A DNA stretch of 64,000 nt, taken from assembly GCF_045679555.1 (NCBI RefSeq), contig NC_092122.1, forward strand, positions 7,132,694-7,196,693, in the 5' to 3' direction. A program made the translations under genes and the position numbers. Position 1 is the stretch's first letter. Every line of letters begins with the position of its first letter. This DNA is from Salvelinus alpinus. Its lineage: Eukaryota > Chordata > Actinopteri > Salmoniformes > Salmonidae. A model generated the notes under the pieces. The model ran no database searches. It saw only the letters and a program-made list of their open reading frames with translations, and was not told the origin of the DNA. Positions 34,000 to 45,835 of the stretch are shown piece by piece.

Positions 34000-34228
34000 T
34001 ATTTAATACATTATATGTCTATATATTTATATTCCGGTCTCTGACATTGCTCGTTCTGAGATTTCTTAATAATTTTTGTGTTATGTGTGTATTGTGTTTT
34101 TATTTTTATTTGTATTGCTAGGTATTACTGCACTGTTGGAGCTAGAAACACAAGCATTTCGCTGCACCTGCGATAACATCTGCAAATGTGTGTATGCGAC
34201 CAATAAACTGTGATTTGATTTTATTCGA
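34000..34228 (+). repeat. LINE 3' UTR and tail
   Basis: It matches 37970-38180 (tctctgacattgctcg, tgcactgttggagctagaaa, cacaagcatttcgct, ending in a gatttgattttat tail). It is probably the displaced 3' end of the fragment at 30970-31372. Confidence 0.7.
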
Positions 34229-34419
34229 TTTTATATGCATGTTTTAAATGAGAGACATCTTTCAGATTTGTGTACTGTTCTTATAATCTGTTCTTAAGAC
34301 TATTTTTGTCCAATTCAACTATGTTGGGAATACAATATACCTGCCATAATTACACTCAAACACATTTTTATGTATATAGAAAAGGCAACAGATTGCTTGG
34401 AGTAACAGTATAGCTTCCG

Positions 34420-34645
34420 TCCCTTTCCTCGCCCCTACCTGGGCTCGAACCAGGGATCCTCTGCACACATAGACAACAGCCACCCACGAAGCATCGTTAC
34501 CCATCGCGCCACAAAAGCCACGGTCCTTGCAGAGCAAGGGGAACAACTACTTCAGGTCTCAGAGTGAGTGACGTCACCGATTGAAACGCTATTAGCGCGC
34601 ACCCCCGCTAACTAGTTAGCCATTTCACATCGGTTACATTGGCAT
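34420..34645 (-). mobile_element. SINE-like element with tRNA-type promoter
   Basis: On the minus strand this starts near cgatgtgaaatggctaac and carries gatgggtaacgatgcttcg, followed about 40 bases on by a near-perfect B box (ggttcgagccc, near 34441-34452). A functional tRNA gene is unlikely because the cloverleaf arms do not close around it. Nothing is recognised in 34650-36390 apart from AT-rich single-copy-looking sequence. Confidence 0.5.
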
Positions 34646-34649
34646 GGCA

Positions 34650-36390
34650 ACACCTAGAACCCCAAGTCATGAGCCTCTTTGAGGATCAATGAGGCAACTG
34701 GGAGGCTTCAAGGAAAGGAAAGAGAATCCTCTGCGCCCTGGAGTTGTTGTTGACTTGGTGACATTATGGTGTATGGGGAGAATGCAACCGGGCATGATGA
34801 CAAGAATATAAGGCTGCTGTTCACTACAATGAACCAACACAACCTGACACTCATTGACAAGAAATGCCATCAACTTAGTGGGCCTTCACATTTCATAGGA
34901 ATTGCAGCTCTCCAATGGCAATGCCATCCTGAATCTCCCAGAACTGTCCTGGATAGGCCCCCTCCACTTTCAGTCCTCCCCTCTGGCAGTAACTACAGAC
35001 AGAGGCACCATGGAACTGGACTGCCACTGACAGACTGTCAGAATGCCATCTGGAAAGTGCTGGCGTGCATTGCCATCACATGTACCTATTTTGCTACCAC
35101 CCATGTCTGGCCAGCACATGTGATACCTGAACTGGACCTGAACTGGACTTGCATGTAAAGAATGACCTCTCATGTTGGGGTGACTCATTAATTGGTCTGG
35201 GAAACTATGCTGTATTCCCAACATTCTTTTAAGGATATATGCCGTCTATGGCAAACAAGAGGTCCCTTTGGATGGTCAAATTTAAACAAAGATGATTGTC
35301 ATTATGTATGGTGGCTGGGGATTGACTGTGAGATAGTGGCCTTTGTGCTCCATGCTTGACCAGCTCCTCTGCACCCCCTTTACTGTCCTTAGTCATAGTC
35401 TATGACATACACTCTAACTAACCTCTTGTTAACCTGAGGTCGCCCTCACCGGTTCTGTCACTCTCCTCATCTCCTCATCTCCTGCTGGGCCTGCCCCAGA
35501 CCGTAATCACAGCCAATCACCCACAGTTAATATCAGCTTAAAATGATCATTCTACCCAACAAACAAAGGAATATGAAGGAATATGTAGGATTTGACCTAT
35601 AGGATTTGTTCCACATTCAACATTAAAAAAACTCCTCACACAGGTCAATTAGGCATTGGAAAGATTTCAGGGCAGATCTGTTTGTGACAGCCCTTTCACA
35701 GACTCTCTTTCACAACCAGACAACTAACCATTTCACTACTGAAGTATCCCCAGCATCATTCAGGCTGAGATTAGTCAATGGGTCTCGTTGGCATGCAAGC
35801 TGCATCTCCTGAGTGTCTGCACCCAACTGTTGTAGAATTGGATACTGATCACCACACAGCCCTAATACCCCGCCAGTCATACAGGAAGGATACTGCCCTT
35901 GTCGCTGCCGCTCGCCCAGAATGACCAGTTAGCTGTGCAAGCTGGTCAGGCACCAGAACTACAACCACCACTGGCTACTTTGTCTCCTCACCCTTTTAGG
36001 ACACACTTATGCCCTGCCATCTCAAAGGCGTTGAATCATCCTTGCTCTTGGGGAAAAGAGGGTAAGGTGAGAGCTGTACTTATAGGCTACTAGAGTAGCT
36101 GACTGTTGTATAACGTGTTTCTTTCCTGTAACTTGGTTACGCTACTATGTGCTTGTGTTATGAAAGGCTGGTTATTATATCATTTTTTTGTGGAATTGCC
36201 CATTGTTGATATGCTGTAAGTGTGTGAATGAGATTTAAACATGAACACACATTAAAAAGCTATTTGGCTTCAGGTATTCAAACACAACAGAGGCATGGCA
36301 GTGCCACTCACAGTCCTAGAAATACCAAGAGCCGTATGAAATCCTTTTAAAGACAGAATAACACATTCAATACGAAATAAACAAGGGTAA
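34650..36390. other. Interval without recognised features
   Basis: The longest open frame (34766-35158, 130 codons) has no domain I recognise. No repeat family is identified. Confidence 0.45.
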
Positions 36391-36399
36391 TTTATACGC

Positions 36400-37400
36400 T
36401 GGCGAAAGTGTTTGAGTGTACCACGTTGGCCATATTGGATTCAGAATCAAATTGATTTACACCAAGAAATCTTTATGGGCATGAGTGTTGTACACATTTC
36501 TGAAGAAGAATGCCTCTCATCTACAAAATTCATACTTACAGGTGATTTAACCTCCATCAAATGGTATTATGACAGCCATATTGGATTTTGGACACCATAT
36601 TGGATTTGAGGCAAAATCCATGGTGGCCCCAAAGATAATATGTGATGGCCCTTGACTTAATTACAAGAGTAGGTAGGGGCTACAGATACAAAATCCTTCA
36701 AGGAACCTTGGACCCAAATAAATCTCATTCCAATGTCTGAGCCCACTTGTTTTCCTTAGAGCAGATTACACTAACCACAACATAAAAAAACATGTCTAAC
36801 TGGATGTATTTTTGTCAGGCAGGGCCATACAGCACTGAATGAAAGCAAATTTGACTTGCAAAAGTGTCTATTAATCAGCTAACAAAAAGTAAAGCTTACA
36901 TTCATCATAAATATTAATTGTTTACATTTCCACCTATTGTATCTCTGTGTTTACAGGTCTATATTTCCAAGATTCATTAAGATATCCTAGTGTTGCTAGT
37001 TTGTTTATATAGGGCAGACAACTGACTGCTTGTATTCTAAATTGTAGCAATATCAGAGCTTGCAATATTGGGTTACGTAAGCTTCCCTCCGGCCAGGCAT
37101 TAATCCTCCCTCCGGCCAGGCATTAATCTGCACTTTTTGAGTTTAGGGGGTGTGTCACAATATCTACAAATGTAACAACTTTTGCGGTAAAATATGTTTA
37201 CACAACCCCCCATTTTATATATGGGAGACAGTAGGGATGTGAAAAAAAAATTGTTGTTTTTTGTTCTACCTTGGGTAGGGGTAGCCTATATTGTCAGGAG
37301 CCACTTGTGAATTGTACAGCTCTAACACAGTTCCAACGCCAAAACAACCGCTAGGTGGATGTCGGCTAAAGCGGATCTGATCGAATACAGCCCTAAATCT
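36400..37400 (+). repeat. Dispersed repeat R1, inverted second copy
   Basis: The copy is in opposite orientation to the one at 29938-30965, with the same block order (see that entry). It carries an extra segment (about 36940-37150) including a short tandem, ccctccggccaggcattaat occurring twice at about 37085-37128. Confidence 0.75.
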
Positions 37401-37439
37401 GTGAGAGCTTTTCTACAAGGGTTGATATGAGCATCCCAG

Positions 37440-38180
37440 ATGTCTGATACTGCCGACTGACCAAGCAATCTCCAGCCTTGGGGAAGAAATTTGGCTTGGC
37501 CCCTAAAACCCTCACAAACTTTTACAGATGCACAATTGAGAGCATCTTCTCGGGCTGTATCACCACAACTGCAGGGCGCTCCAGAGTGTGGTTGTTACCT
37601 GCCCTTCAGGAAACCTACAGCACTTGATGTCACAAGGCCAAAAAGATCATCAAGAACATCAACCACCCGAGGCATGACCTGTTCACCCCGCTATCATCCA
37701 GAAGGCGAGGTCAGTACAGGTGCATCAAAGCTGGGACCGAGAGACTGAAAAACTGCTTCTATCTCAAGGCCATCAGACTGTTAAACAGCCACCGCTAGCC
37801 GGCTTTCAACCGGTTACGTAACCCTGCACCTTAGAGGCTGCTGGCCTATATACATAGACTTGGAATCACTGGCCACTTTAATAATGGAACACTAGTTACT
37901 TTAATAATGTTTAAATAATGTTTACATACTGCTTTACTCATCTCATATGTATATACTGTTTTCTATTCTACTGTATTTTAGTCAATGCCACTCCGACATT
38001 GCTCGATCAAATATTTATATATTTCTCAATTCCATTATTTTACTTTTAGATTAGTGTGTATTGTTGTGAACTGTAAGACACTACTGCACTGTTGAAGCTA
38101 GGATCACAAGCATTTCGCTACACCCGCAATAACATCTGCTAAATATGTGTATGTGACCAATACAATTTGATTTGATTTGA
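37440..38180 (+). mobile_element. Rex1-type LINE 3' end
   Basis: Decayed thumb/C-terminal coding sequence (gcccctaaaaccctcacaaac, cacccgaggcatgacctgttcaccccgcta) is followed by a complete-looking 3' UTR ending in atttgatttgatttg. The block around 37690-37800 ends with a stop after KNCFYLKAIRLLNSHR, the usual C-terminus of this LINE family. It is 5'-truncated. Confidence 0.75.
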
Positions 38181-38389
38181 TAAGTGTTTATTTATTTTCT
38201 ATGATTGTCTCTCCGGCTTTTGTTGGCCTGCCATTCATTTCTAGGTCAGAGCCAGCGCTGAATGGTTGGGTGCATTTAAGATGTGCTCACTGAAGAATCT
38301 CTTTCTGTCTCTGAGAGGTGAAGAGGCTGCGATAGACATTGTAAGAGCCTTCACTTCACTACCCTAAAAGGGTGCCATGCTTCAGCTGC

Positions 38390-38516
<127 letters not shown>

Positions 38517-38865
38517 GGATATATATATATATATCCATATCTCCCTTTCTATCTCTCATGGCCCTTTGCAGTTTTGTTAAAGCACTGCTGATGTTGGATG
38601 AATTCTCTTCAAAGATCCATTCTATTCTTCAGGGCTGAGATTTGGGTCATGGGCGTCTGCAGATCACTGTCTGGGATTATTGTTTGACTTGGCTAGTGAT
38701 GTTAGCATTGCTCCCATTGACCTCTGCTAGCATTATGCCTGACATCAGCACATTGTAGCGTTAGCAGTGCTAACACTTTTCTCTCTCGTTGATAGGCAGA
38801 TAGATGAAAGACTGTTTGGGGGAACAAATCCAAACAAACACTGATGCGTGAGTGTAAGGGAATGG

Positions 38866-38940
38866 AGACACACACACACACAAGCACACACTACCACACA
38901 CACACATACACACACACACACAAGCACACACACACATACA
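38866..38940. repeat. Interrupted (CA)n microsatellite
   Basis: CA repeats with aag/tac interruptions. Confidence 0.9.
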
Positions 38941-39532
38941 GACCCGGCCTCTCTCTCAAGCTATTATTTCCCAAGCATAAAGTGCCTAGTAATTAGTCCA
39001 TTATTATTTTATGTATTCAAATGGTTTACCTCATTTGGGGGGAAAGAGAAGTGGGTTTGGGCAGGGTTGAGTCTTCAGCTAGAGCTGTAAAACAAAAAAT
39101 CCTGGCATGTCACAACATTTCCCAAGAGTTACAATTACAGTCATTTCCAAACTGTGTGGCATTAATCACATTCTGTCTCTGACATGTTTTCCATTTCCCC
39201 ACTCTAAGTAAGAACCAGAGACTGTATCCTGCTGCCAGAAAGTATGGCAACACAATTTTATTAACACTTAAAGTATTTTCCTCATGATTGCATTGTGAGC
39301 AGCACAATATTTATTTTTCATACTTTTTACAATTACAGCATGTGTCCTTCAAGTGATTCTCTTCTTCTACCCATAGTGTTTCTCTTCATTGATTAACTGA
39401 GACTCCCACTGATTGTCAGATGTGTTAAAGAGAGCAGCCCAGCTCTGCTCCTCCCTGCGCTGCCTGGCAGTCTTCCGGGTCCTGCAGTGGCAGAGGGGGA
39501 TTAGGTGTGTGATGTAGTTTCGGTGGGACACA

Positions 39533-39604
39533 CGCATACGCATACGCACGCACACACACACGCACGCACACACACACACACACACACAGAGAGAGACACA
39601 CATA
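39533..39604. repeat. Interrupted (CA)n microsatellite
   Basis: CA repeats beginning with acgcatacgcat units and ending agagagagacac. Confidence 0.9.
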
Positions 39605-40558
39605 CACCCCACTGGGCTGCCCCTGCTCATCTCTGAACTCGGAAGAGGGTTCTGAGAGCTGAGGTGACTCGTAGGGGAGGAGTGTGTGCGTGTGTGATTG
39701 AAAGAGGAAAAGACACCTGCTGCTGCCTACTTAATGGGAGGAGGGGGGGATTTGAGAGGGAGCAAGGAGAAATGATTGATGGCTCAACTCAAGGGTTGCC
39801 AGATTGGTGGTCAGTTGGACCATAACGGTTGCCATGTTGGGTTCTGAATTCTCTCTCAACCCAGTGGTATTCAATCCACTGAGATTGTAGTCTGTAATCT
39901 GGGCCTTTTCCTCAAACCCTACTTTTAATGACTTCAATTCAGATTTTGTATTAATTGATTAGTCATTGAGGTTGAGACATCTGGTGACTCTAAGAGTTTA
40001 ATTTGAACCAGAGTTTGTTAGTATGCAGGAGTCGTACTGCAGCAAATGTGATTTCATCAAGAGGTGACAATTTCCTATTTCAAGTGATTTTTTTCTACCT
40101 CTTAATCAAACAAAAAAAACATGCCTTCTGCCCAAATGCCTATAATTTCATCAAACAATCTGCTGAAATCTTTCATGACAATTAAGCATGGGGTGACTGT
40201 GACAAAATGGAGCACTGTCACTACGGCAACTCAATTCAACACTGTTGCCTTGGAGATTTCCATGGTGATTGCTGAAGTCACAAAGCCTGCATTTGGAGGA
40301 GGCAGTTAGGATCCCCGGTCCCCTTTCTCTGTGGGCTGAGGTGTATTATTAGCTGCCTGGCACACTGCCTGTCCTTCTTCCTCCTGTTGTGTCCAACCTA
40401 GCCACATAACACACTGTATCTACTGGAGAGGATTTTAGCTTTACAGAGCTGTAACTGAGGATCACTGGCTGATAAGCTAACACTGATTTGATTTCACACG
40501 GGCTGAATGACAGAATGCATTGTTCTCTCACGCTCATTCTCACCAGTGTGGTCCTGAG

Positions 40559-40561
40559 CTG

Positions 40562-40593
<32 letters not shown>

Positions 40594-40602
40594 TGTGTGT
40601 GT
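40559..40602. repeat. (GCGT)n microsatellite
   Basis: Nine tandem gcgt units followed by gtgtgt. Confidence 0.93.
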
Positions 40603-40984
40603 ATTTGTATGAGAGAGATATTCCTCTCTTCCAGCGGCTGTTTTGTGATTGTCGCAGTGGAGCGGAACAGAGTCCTCCTCTGGAGCTGAATGAAGATGGC
40701 ATGGAGCTCTGCTCTAACAGAACACAACTGTCACGCTGCTGTAGAGAGCTGGAAGCTTTGACTATCACCTGCCATTCATTTCCCCTGGGCAGTAAGGCTG
40801 GGTGGATGGATGACTCAGAGCCAGCAGGGATGGTATCAGTAACACTGACCGACAAGACCCTAACACTACAGTATATTCTAGTCACTGCCGTCTGTTTGTG
40901 TGGACAGCTCTCAAATGACACTATTGTATTCCTTATACAGTGCATTACTTTTGATCAGACCAGTGTCTGACCAGTATCTGACCA

Positions 40985-41253
40985 GTCCCTAATTACAGTC
41001 TGACCAGTCCCTAATTACATGTTGTATATGTTCCCTCTGTTTCCCCCATGTCCTTGTTGGGAATTGTTTATTGTAAGTACGTGTGCTTTATGTGACTGGT
41101 GCGATACGGGTGTTGTGCCCGTGTGTGTTGTTATTTTTGTATACCGGTAGTTATGTACATTAAACGGCTCCGGCTATTTACCAAGGTCTGCTCTCCTGCG
41201 TTTGACTTCATGCCACCAGTTACGCACCCCTTGACAGAATTCCTGACCTTTTG
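40985..41253 (+). mobile_element. Probable Gypsy LTR remnant and leader
   Basis: This segment lies directly before the gag start and includes a candidate polyadenylation hexamer (attaaa near 41158) and the phrase gccaccagttacgcacccct ending near tgaca at 41236, plausible as an LTR 3' border. No matching right LTR exists because the element is cut off at 43443. Position-based inference. Confidence 0.4.
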
Positions 41254-43443
41254 ATGGAGTCAGCAGGAGCAGGTGCCCCTGGTATAGGGGTCGAGGAGCG
41301 TATCCAGGAGCAAGCGAACATAATCCACCATCTCGGCGCCATCATGGATCAAGTTATCCAGACCCTGCACCGTTGGGAGAGACGGGGAGGTCCACCAGCG
41401 CGTTCAACAACGCAACCCGAACCTCCACTACTCACTCCTTCTGTACCCGGTCCCAGTGGGATGCGTCTCGCCCTTCCCGGGGAGTATGATGGGACGGCGG
41501 CACGGTGCCAGGGTTTCCTACTACAGCTGGACCTATACCTAGGCACCGTTTACCCAGCTCCCTCTGGAAGGGAGAGGGTGTCCTCCCTCATCTCGTGCCT
41601 CACAGGGAGAGCTCTGGAGTGGGCCAACGCCGTGTGCGGAGAAGGAGAAGCGGTGTTGGAGGACTTCACCGAGTTCACCCGCCGTTTCCGGGCGGTCATC
41701 GACCACCCGACTGAGGGTAGAGCGGCGGTTTGCAGTCTGCGCGAGGATGTCCGTCGGGAGTTGGCCTGCAGAGACACCACCCGCACGTTGGATCAGCTGG
41801 TGGACCTGTCCATCCGGCTGGACAACCTGCTGGCTACTCGCAGACGTTCAGATCGGGGTCTGGTGGTTCCATCCTCCCGCACCCCCTCTCCTGAACCTAT
41901 GGAGTTGGGAGGGGCGGTGCGTAGGAAAACCGGAGGGGGTTCCAGTTCGTGCACCATCTGTGGCCGCAGAGGACACACTGCCAGTCGGTGCCGGATTGGT
42001 CCCTCTGGGAGTCGAGGCAGCAGGCAGGGCACTCTGGCGTCACCCCAGGTGAGTCTGCACCACTCTCATCCAGAGTCGTCTGTTGTCCAACTGTTTGTAC
42101 CTGTTTGTTTTCCTGATTTTTCCCATCATTCCCAGCATAAGTCACTAGTCGATTCAGGCGCAGCTGGGAATTTTATTGACAGAGCACTCGCTCGTAGTCT
42201 TATGATCCCCATTATCCCTGTGGCTAGACCTTTCCCAGTTCACGCTCTGGATAGTCGACAATTGGGGTCCGAGCTAATCAGGGAAGCCACTATCTCCCTG
42301 GCCATGGTGACGCAGGGGAGTCACGAGGAGAGAATCAGTCTCTTTCTCATTGACTCTCCTGCGTTTCCCATGGTACTGGGCCTTCCCTGGTTAGCTCATC
42401 ATAACCCCTCTATTTCATGGCAACAGAGGGCTCTCACGGGGTGGTCGCGAGAGTGCTCGGGGAGGTGTGTAGGGGTTTCCGTTGGTGCTACCACGGTGGA
42501 AAGTCCAGACCAGGTCTCTACCGTGCACATCCCTCCAGAATATGCCGATTTGTCTCTCGCCTTCTGTAAGAAGAAGGCGACTCAATTACCACCCCATCGA
42601 CGGGGGGATTGTGCAATAAATCTCCTGGTAGACGCTGCACTTCCCAGGAGTCACGTGTATCCCCTGTCGCAAGCGGAGACGGTGGCTATGGAGACATATG
42701 TCTCCAAATCCCTGCGTCAGGGGTACATTTGGTCATCCACTTCACACGTTTCCTCGAGTTTCTTTTTTGTGAAGAAGAAGGATGGAGGTTTGTGCCCGTG
42801 CATTGATTATCGAGGTCTAAATCAAATCATGGTGAGGTACAGTTACCCGCAACCTCTTTTCGCTACGGCGATTGAGTCAATGCACGGGGCGCGCTTCTTC
42901 ACAAAACTGGATCTCAGGAGCGCATACCACCTGGTGCGTATCCGGGAGGGAGACGAGTGGAAGACGGCATTTAGTATCACCTCAGGGCATTATGAGTACC
43001 TCGTCATGCCGTACGGGTTGATGAATGCGCCATCAGTCTTCCAATCCTTTGTCGACGAGATTTTCAGGGACCTGCACGGGCAGGATGTAGTGGTGTATAT
43101 CGATGACATTCTGGGATACTCCGCTACACGCGCCGAGCATGTGTCCTTGGTGCGCAAGGTACTTGGACGACTGTTGGAGCATGACCAGTACGTCAAGGCC
43201 GAGAAATGCCTGTTCTTTCAGCAAGCCGTCTCCTTCCTAGGGTACCGCATATCCACGTCAGGGGTGGAGATGGAGAGTGACCGCATTTCAGCCGTGCGTA
43301 ATTGGCCGACTCCCACCACGGTAAAGGTGGTGCAGCGATTTTTAGGGTTTGCCAATTACTACCGGAGATTTATCCGGGGTTTTGGTCAGGTGGCTGCTCC
43401 CATTACCTCACTGCTGAAGGGGGGTCCTGTACGTCTGCAGTGA
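41254..43443 (+). pseudogene. Ty3/Gypsy gag-pol, truncated after reverse transcriptase
   Basis: One open frame of about 729 codons from ATG 41254. Gag comes first, with a capsid-like segment near residues 70-200 and a CCHC zinc knuckle (C-x2-C-x4-H-x4-C, 41950-41991). An aspartic protease follows with a D-S-G-A active site (42151-42162), then a reverse transcriptase with the KLDLRSAYH block, MPYGLMNAPSVFQ and catalytic YIDD (43097-43108). The frame closes at a TGA at the junction with Tc1 sequence. RNase H, integrase and the 3' LTR are absent. The enzyme would have copied the element's RNA into DNA in a cytoplasmic particle. The truncation makes this copy inactive, although the retained part has no internal stop. 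Confidence 0.9.
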
Positions 43444-44222
43444 CTTCACCATAGGATGGTGCCAGGTTTCCTCCGCTTGGCATTCAGGCCAAATAGTTCA
43501 ATCTTGGTTACATCAGACCAGAGAATATTGTTTCTCATGGTCTGAGAGTCTTTTGGCAAACTCCAAGAGGGCCGTCATGTGCCTCTTACTGAGGAGTGGC
43601 TTCCGTCTGGCCACTCTCCCATACCGATTACTCAGTTTGGCTGGGCGGCCAGCTCTAGGAAGAGTCTTGGTGGTTCCAAACTTCTTCCATTTAAGAATGA
43701 TGGAGGCCACTGTGTTCTTGGGGGATCTTCAATGCTGCAGAAATGCTTTGGTACCCTTCCCCACATCTGTGCCTAGACACAGTCCTGTCTCTGAGCTCTA
43801 CGGACAATTCCTTCGATCTCATGGCTTGGTTTTTGCTCTGACATGCACTGTCAACTGTGGGACCTTATATATACAGGTGTGTGCCTTTCCAAATCATGTC
43901 CAATCAATTTCATTTACCACAGGTGGACTCCGTTCAAGTTGTAGAAGCATCTCTTGGATGGTCAATGGAAACAGGATGCTCCTGAGCTAAATTTCGAGTC
44001 TCATACTGTAACAAAGGGTCTGAATACTTATGTAAATAAGGTATTTTTACAAATTTTTATATACATTTGCAAAAATGTCAAACAAATGTTTTTGCTTTGT
44101 CATTATGGGGTATTGTGTGTAGATTGGTGAGTTTTTTTTTTTACATTCATTTTAGAATAAGTTGGTAATGTAACAAAATGTGGAAAAAGTCAAGGGGTCT
44201 GAATACTTTCCCGAAGCCACTG
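43444..44222 (-). mobile_element. Tc1-like transposon, partial copy
   Basis: The family is the same as at 32266-33988. It begins abruptly at ttcaccataggatggtgcca, homologous to 32888, and runs to a right end gaagccactg followed by TA at 44223. The minus-strand frame retains only the N-terminal half of the transposase. The left part has been replaced by the Gypsy element. Confidence 0.88.
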
Positions 44223-44721
44223 TACACCACAATACTGCTAATATTCCACTTCAATTTGGATGAGTGATCTTTCATCAACTTGAACCCTTTTAGTAGAATT
44301 ATTCAGGGTCATTCCCCTGTACCTGGGCCAACCCTTTAAAGTGTCTCTTAATATCAGCAGTCCATTTTGTAAATGGGGGATGTTGACCTTGTCGCCTTGG
44401 TAAAGGTAGCTGATGAAAGCTCCATCTCTCCTCCACCTCTCCTCTGGCCTCTGTCACTTTCTGTCTATCCTCCCTCGGCACCTCCACTGACAGCGTTGGT
44501 GGTTTCTGAGTCAGACAGAAACGACTGCAGCTCTTGGAGCTATCTCCCCCAATGGAAATGTCAGCGAATGTCTCAGATTCTCATCCAAAAATATCAGCAC
44601 CTTGGACCAAGCAGACAGCCTGCAGAGCTGAGGAGCTGTAAATGTCTGACATTTCACAGGGTCAGAGAGAGAGAGAGAATGCATGAAGCTGGATCTTCAA
44701 AAGGTGTCTGAGGATGTGTCT

Positions 44722-44835
44722 AAATGACACCATATTCTTTATGTAGTGCACTACTTTTTGACCAGGGTCCGTAGGCTCATAGGGCTCTGGTCAAATGTAG
44801 TGCACTATATAGGGAATATGGTGCCATTTAGGAAG
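44722..44835. repeat. Short palindromic (foldback) repeat
   Basis: The arms aaatgacaccatattctt...tgtagtgcactactttttgaccag and ctggtcaaatgtagtgcacta...gaatatggtgccattt are inverted complements around a 25-base centre. This is a MITE-like hairpin. A fragment (gtgcattacttttgatcagaccag) also occurs at 40940-40965. Confidence 0.85.
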
Positions 44836-45224
44836 CACACTGAGAGTCTACTGGCGCAAATGCTTTAACTACTCCACTACCATCTCTTTACTGAGCTTTG
44901 AGATTAATACATATCCTCACATTCAGACAGCAGCTTCGTTCCACTTAAATAACTTGGGTTGGTTTTATATTTAGCAAACTGCGGAGCTGCCTGACCCTGT
45001 CTGTCTGTGTGTGAATCTGCAGACTAAGATAGCCAGGGCTGGAAGGGGAGCTAGCTGGCTGTCCATTCTATCACCTGTTTAAATCTCCATGAACTAATGT
45101 CTGTGTCTGTTCACTGCTTAGGTGATAGCTCATCTGGGTGTCTCAGGTGGATTCTGCTGTCAACTAAACAAGACCACCTTCTCCTCCCTCCCTCCACTTT
45201 TAATTATCTGTCTCCGTAAGCTCT

Positions 45225-45835
45225 CTCTCGCTCACACACAGACACACGCACACACAGGTACACACCCACACACTTCCCCACACACACCCTCTCTCTCCCT
45301 CTCTTTGTAGGGATTATTCTAATATTTCACTGGCTATGTGTTGCATCAGCAGGAATTACATTTTGGGGCTGTGTGACATGTTTCCTCCTTGACAAGCTGT
45401 TAGGTGGAGAGAAAGCCTCCCTCTGAGTCTAGCTGCTAGTAGAGCAGACACACAGACACACACCAGCTAATGAAATGCTGCTTATCCATATTTAATGAGG
45501 ATTTATCACAGACCGTTTGACCTAGTATTGCTGTAGAGGAGTTGTGAGGAACCAGGCTATTCAGAATGGATCATGGTCTCAAAACACCCGTTAAGTTGAG
45601 TCATTCATGGGTCATTCATGCACGCACGGGAGCGTGCACGGACGCACACACACATACACGCATACACAAACTCACACACCCTCACACACCTGCTTTCCTA
45701 CAAACCTACACACTCAAATACTGTCTCTCCCACACTCTTTCTTGATCCCTCTCTCTCCCTTTCTCTCCTCTCTCTCCTCTCTCTCTCTTGCTCTCTCTCT
45801 CTCTCTCTCGATGTGTGTGTCACACACACACCCAC
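45225..45835. repeat. Scattered CA and CT microsatellite tracts
   Basis: CA tracts lie at about 45233-45290, 45640-45690 and 45815-45840; a CT tract lies at 45745-45810. The rest of 44840-47850 shows no recognised gene or repeat. Confidence 0.85.

Noticed and set aside
34420..34645. Possible functional tRNA gene
   Set aside because: The A/B-box-like blocks are present, but no full cloverleaf can be closed and the flanks look like a SINE body.
34766..35158. 130-codon frame in unique-looking DNA
   Set aside because: No recognisable domain; composition is unremarkable; no splice evidence. Left unannotated as a gene.
40349..40970. Overlapping frames of 198 and 160 codons on both strands
   Set aside because: Both cross the GCGT repeat; neither shows a recognisable protein family. 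Probably chance.
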